A DNA stretch of 64,000 nucleotides from Streptomyces aurantiacus (GTDB lineage: Bacteria > Actinomycetota > Actinomycetes > Streptomycetales > Streptomycetaceae), in contig NZ_CP114283.1 in assembly GCF_027107535.1 (NCBI RefSeq), positions 3,844,001 to 3,908,000 of the forward strand. The letters run 5' to 3'. Made by a program: the position numbers and the translations under genes. The notes beneath the pieces were generated by a model. It searched no databases, was not told the origin of the DNA, and saw only the letters and a program-made list of their open reading frames with translations. Shown piece after piece: positions 62,965 to 64,000 of this stretch. Numbering within the stretch: position 1 is the stretch's first letter; each line of letters opens with the position of its first letter.

Positions 62965-63198
62965 ATGAAAGCGGTGTCATTTGGCCTGCGGACCGCTCTG
63001 CGCTGGCTCGAATGCACTGCACAGCGTCCCTCGCCCCGGCCGTCGGGAGCCGCCTCGCCGGCCCCTGCGGCGGGACGTGATGTGCAGCACGCCCGGGTGA
63101 TGGCCGTGACGCCTGGGATGAGGGTTCTGGCTGCGCACGGCTTGATCGGCGATCAAGCAGGGCAAAATCCCTGGCCACTGCCCATTCTGCTCATTTGA
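62965..63198 (+). CDS. Doubtful small hypothetical protein
   Basis: A 77-codon frame from ATG 62965 with GAGGGAA just before it. It begins KAVSFGLRTALRWLECTAQR and continues Pro/Ala-rich. No family is recognised, codon use is mixed, and the frame runs through the 63140-63158 palindrome and ends at the next gene's -35. It is more likely chance than real. Confidence 0.2.
   Translation: MKAVSFGLRTALRWLECTAQRPSPRPSGAASPAPAAGRDVQHARVMAVTPGMRVLAAHGLIGDQAGQNPWPLPILLI
63140..63158. promoter_or_regulatory. Perfect 9+1+9 palindrome
   Basis: GCTTGATCG-G-CGATCAAGC, a perfect dyad centred about 82 bases upstream of the expected start of transcription of the 63253 gene. The position suits an activator site, but the binder is unknown. 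Confidence 0.5.
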
Positions 63199-63224
63199 CA
63201 CTCCGTCGCGCGCACAGATAGGAA
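63195..63224 (+). promoter_or_regulatory. Putative promoter of the 63253 gene
   Basis: TTGACA (63195-63200), 18 bases, TAGGAA (63219-63224). GAGGTGGA follows just before the GTG start. Confidence 0.45.
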
Positions 63225-63252
63225 GCACTCCTCTGAGGTCGAGAGGTGGACT

Positions 63253-63786
63253 GTGTACGAGCCGAATGTGGTCGGGGACTGGCAGGAGTACGACGACGGG
63301 CATGCCGGCCTGCGTGTCCGCGTCCATGGCCTGGAGAAATCCGAGCCGCCGCGCGGGCGGGACGACGCGGCCGAGGGCCTGGTCTACTTCCGATTCCGGG
63401 TGACCGTCGAAAACCGTACGACCGAACATTTCGGCATTCACCTCGAGGACGGTCAACTCGACATCCGTATCGGAAGCGACGGCGAGAGCGCGTTTCTGGA
63501 CTGGCGCAACTCCCAGTTCATCGAGGGCTTCGACGTCTACCCCCTGCGCCGGGTCACCTCCGTCCTGTACGCCGCGGCTCCGGACAGCTGCCTGTCCCTC
63601 GTGGACATCCAGGTGCAGTTGAAGGTCGACGACGAGTGGACCGAGCGGTACCTCTGGTCGGGCGGCATCGGCGCGCACGACACGGCCGTCGGAGTCGGCG
63701 CCCGCTCCGACTCCGCCCAGGACAGCCTCGCCGCCCAGGTGATCAGCTTCCTGGAGCGGGAAGCGGGGCCCGGCCCGGCCTCCTGA
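63253..63786 (+). CDS. Hypothetical protein
   Basis: A 177-residue acidic, soluble protein that I do not recognise. It is rich in beta-strand patterns (GLVYFRFRVTVENRTTEHFG, DGQLDIRIGSDGESAFLDW, CLSLVDIQVQLKVDDEWTER), like an immunoglobulin-type fold resembling extracellular or adaptor domains, but with no signal peptide. Similar unannotated proteins are found in Streptomyces. The start is GTG with GAGGTGGA upstream and a good promoter further upstream, so expression is likely. It converges with the LysR-type gene at the window end. Confidence 0.7.
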   Translation: MYEPNVVGDWQEYDDGHAGLRVRVHGLEKSEPPRGRDDAAEGLVYFRFRVTVENRTTEHFGIHLEDGQLDIRIGSDGESAFLDWRNSQFIEGFDVYPLRRVTSVLYAAAPDSCLSLVDIQVQLKVDDEWTERYLWSGGIGAHDTAVGVGARSDSAQDSLAAQVISFLEREAGPGPAS

Positions 63787-63813
63787 GGCGCCCGGCGAGC
63801 CCGTCCGCCGACG

Positions 63814-64000
63814 TCAGCCGACCGGGTCGCCGTCCAGGGCGTCGGCCGCCGCCGAGGTGACGGCTTCGGCCACGGCCGCCAGCGCCGGGAAGTCGAGCCG
63901 CCACTGCTGCCAGAACAGCGGAACGTCGATCTGCCGGTCAGGTGCGAGATTGACGAGCCGCCCTTCGCGCAGCAGGGGCGCCGCCTGCACCTCGGGAGCC
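63814..64000 (-). CDS. LysR family regulator, ArgP/LysG type, C-terminal end (cut by window end)
   Basis: Only the last 62 or so codons are in the window. The minus strand reads APEVQAAPLLREGRLVNLAP, then DRQIDVPLFWQQWRLDFPAL and AAVAEAVTSAAADAL before the stop. The VPLFWQQWRL block followed by a final helix is the C-terminus of ArgP/IciA/LysG regulators, which often control a divergent LysE exporter of basic amino acids. The DNA-binding domain lies beyond the window, so the assignment is from the tail only. Confidence 0.7.
   Translation of the reverse strand, partial: APEVQAAPLLREGRLVNLAPDRQIDVPLFWQQWRLDFPALAAVAEAVTSAAADALDGDPVG

Larger units (their letters stand above)
62755..63252. other. 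AT-rich interval upstream of the symporter operon and the 63253 gene
   Basis: About 0.5 kb, unusually AT-rich for this genome around 62770-62990. It should hold the symporter promoter on the minus strand. On the plus strand it has a doubtful small frame (62965-63198), a perfect palindrome (63140-63158) and a promoter (63195-63224). Confidence 0.5.

Overview
The window is a GC-rich actinobacterial chromosome segment, almost certainly Streptomyces. The evidence is very high third-position GC, frequent GTG starts, a melC1-melC2 tyrosinase pair, a clpP3-clpP4-popR locus, a SigB/SigF-type sigma factor, sugar ABC systems that carry no ATPase gene of their own, and many families typical of the genus (DUF6777, DUF6230/DUF6114, DUF6479, DUF4032). 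It looks like an arm or accessory region: catabolic clusters, stress genes and single enzymes, one IS110-family element, one decayed gene, and no ribosomal, tRNA or core biosynthetic genes. About 58 genes are called, including two partial genes at the window edges.

Layout. 1-6.9 kb: single enzymes (a cut DUF6777 protein, DinB, VOC, SGNH lipoprotein, MFS exporter, PLP decarboxylase, L,D-transpeptidase). 6.9-12.8 kb: sugar cluster 1 (two permeases, binding lipoprotein, Gfo/Idh/MocA oxidoreductase) with a divergent ROK regulator and two matching operator-like sites. 12.8-14.3 kb: an IS110-type element with a possible bridge-RNA region. 14.4-21.6 kb: sugar cluster 2 (SIS protein, binding lipoprotein, two permeases) divergent from a cytoplasmic GH89 alpha-N-acetylglucosaminidase and a DasR-like GntR regulator. 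TGGTACG-type palindromes sit on both divergent start sites. 21.7-23.5 kb: clpP3, clpP4 and popR, with a shared box before clpP3 and popR. 23.5-35.2 kb: single enzymes and transporters, including a TerD protein with two CAP domains and a 1063-residue TolB-like/amidohydrolase protein. 35.3-36.5 kb: melC operon. 37.5-38.6 kb: a ChvE-type binding protein with no ABC partners. 38.7-41.2 kb: a secreted protein and the DUF6230/DUF6114 pair. 41.2-48.4 kb: AlkB, an EamA transporter remnant, a CDGSH protein, a haem-oxygenase-like redox protein, small membrane proteins, the sigma factor, CsbD, a HemK-like methyltransferase and an ATP-dependent DNA ligase. 48.8-58.4 kb: a class V aminotransferase, then a ROK-led plant-polysaccharide gene set (GH27, GH95, GDSL esterase, GH105). 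58.5-64 kb: a universal stress protein, DUF4032, an acetate-type symporter with its DUF485 partner, a hypothetical protein, and the C-terminus of an ArgP/LysG-type LysR regulator.

How it fits together. Two ABC importers lacking ATPases probably share the multi-sugar ATPase MsiK encoded elsewhere (known for Streptomyces; not in this window). Cluster 2 reads as uptake of alpha-GlcNAc-containing glycans followed by cytoplasmic trimming under a GlcNAc-type GntR repressor. The GH27-GH105 set reads as extracellular removal of galactose, fucose and acyl decorations plus unsaturated uronides from pectin or hemicellulose. The sigma-factor neighbourhood looks like an osmotic/oxidative stress island. 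The most interesting sequence-level observations are the paired operator-like sites for three regulators, a ClpP4 lacking the catalytic histidine, the TerD-CAP fusion, the internally deleted EamA remnant, and several unexplained palindromes in intergenic DNA.
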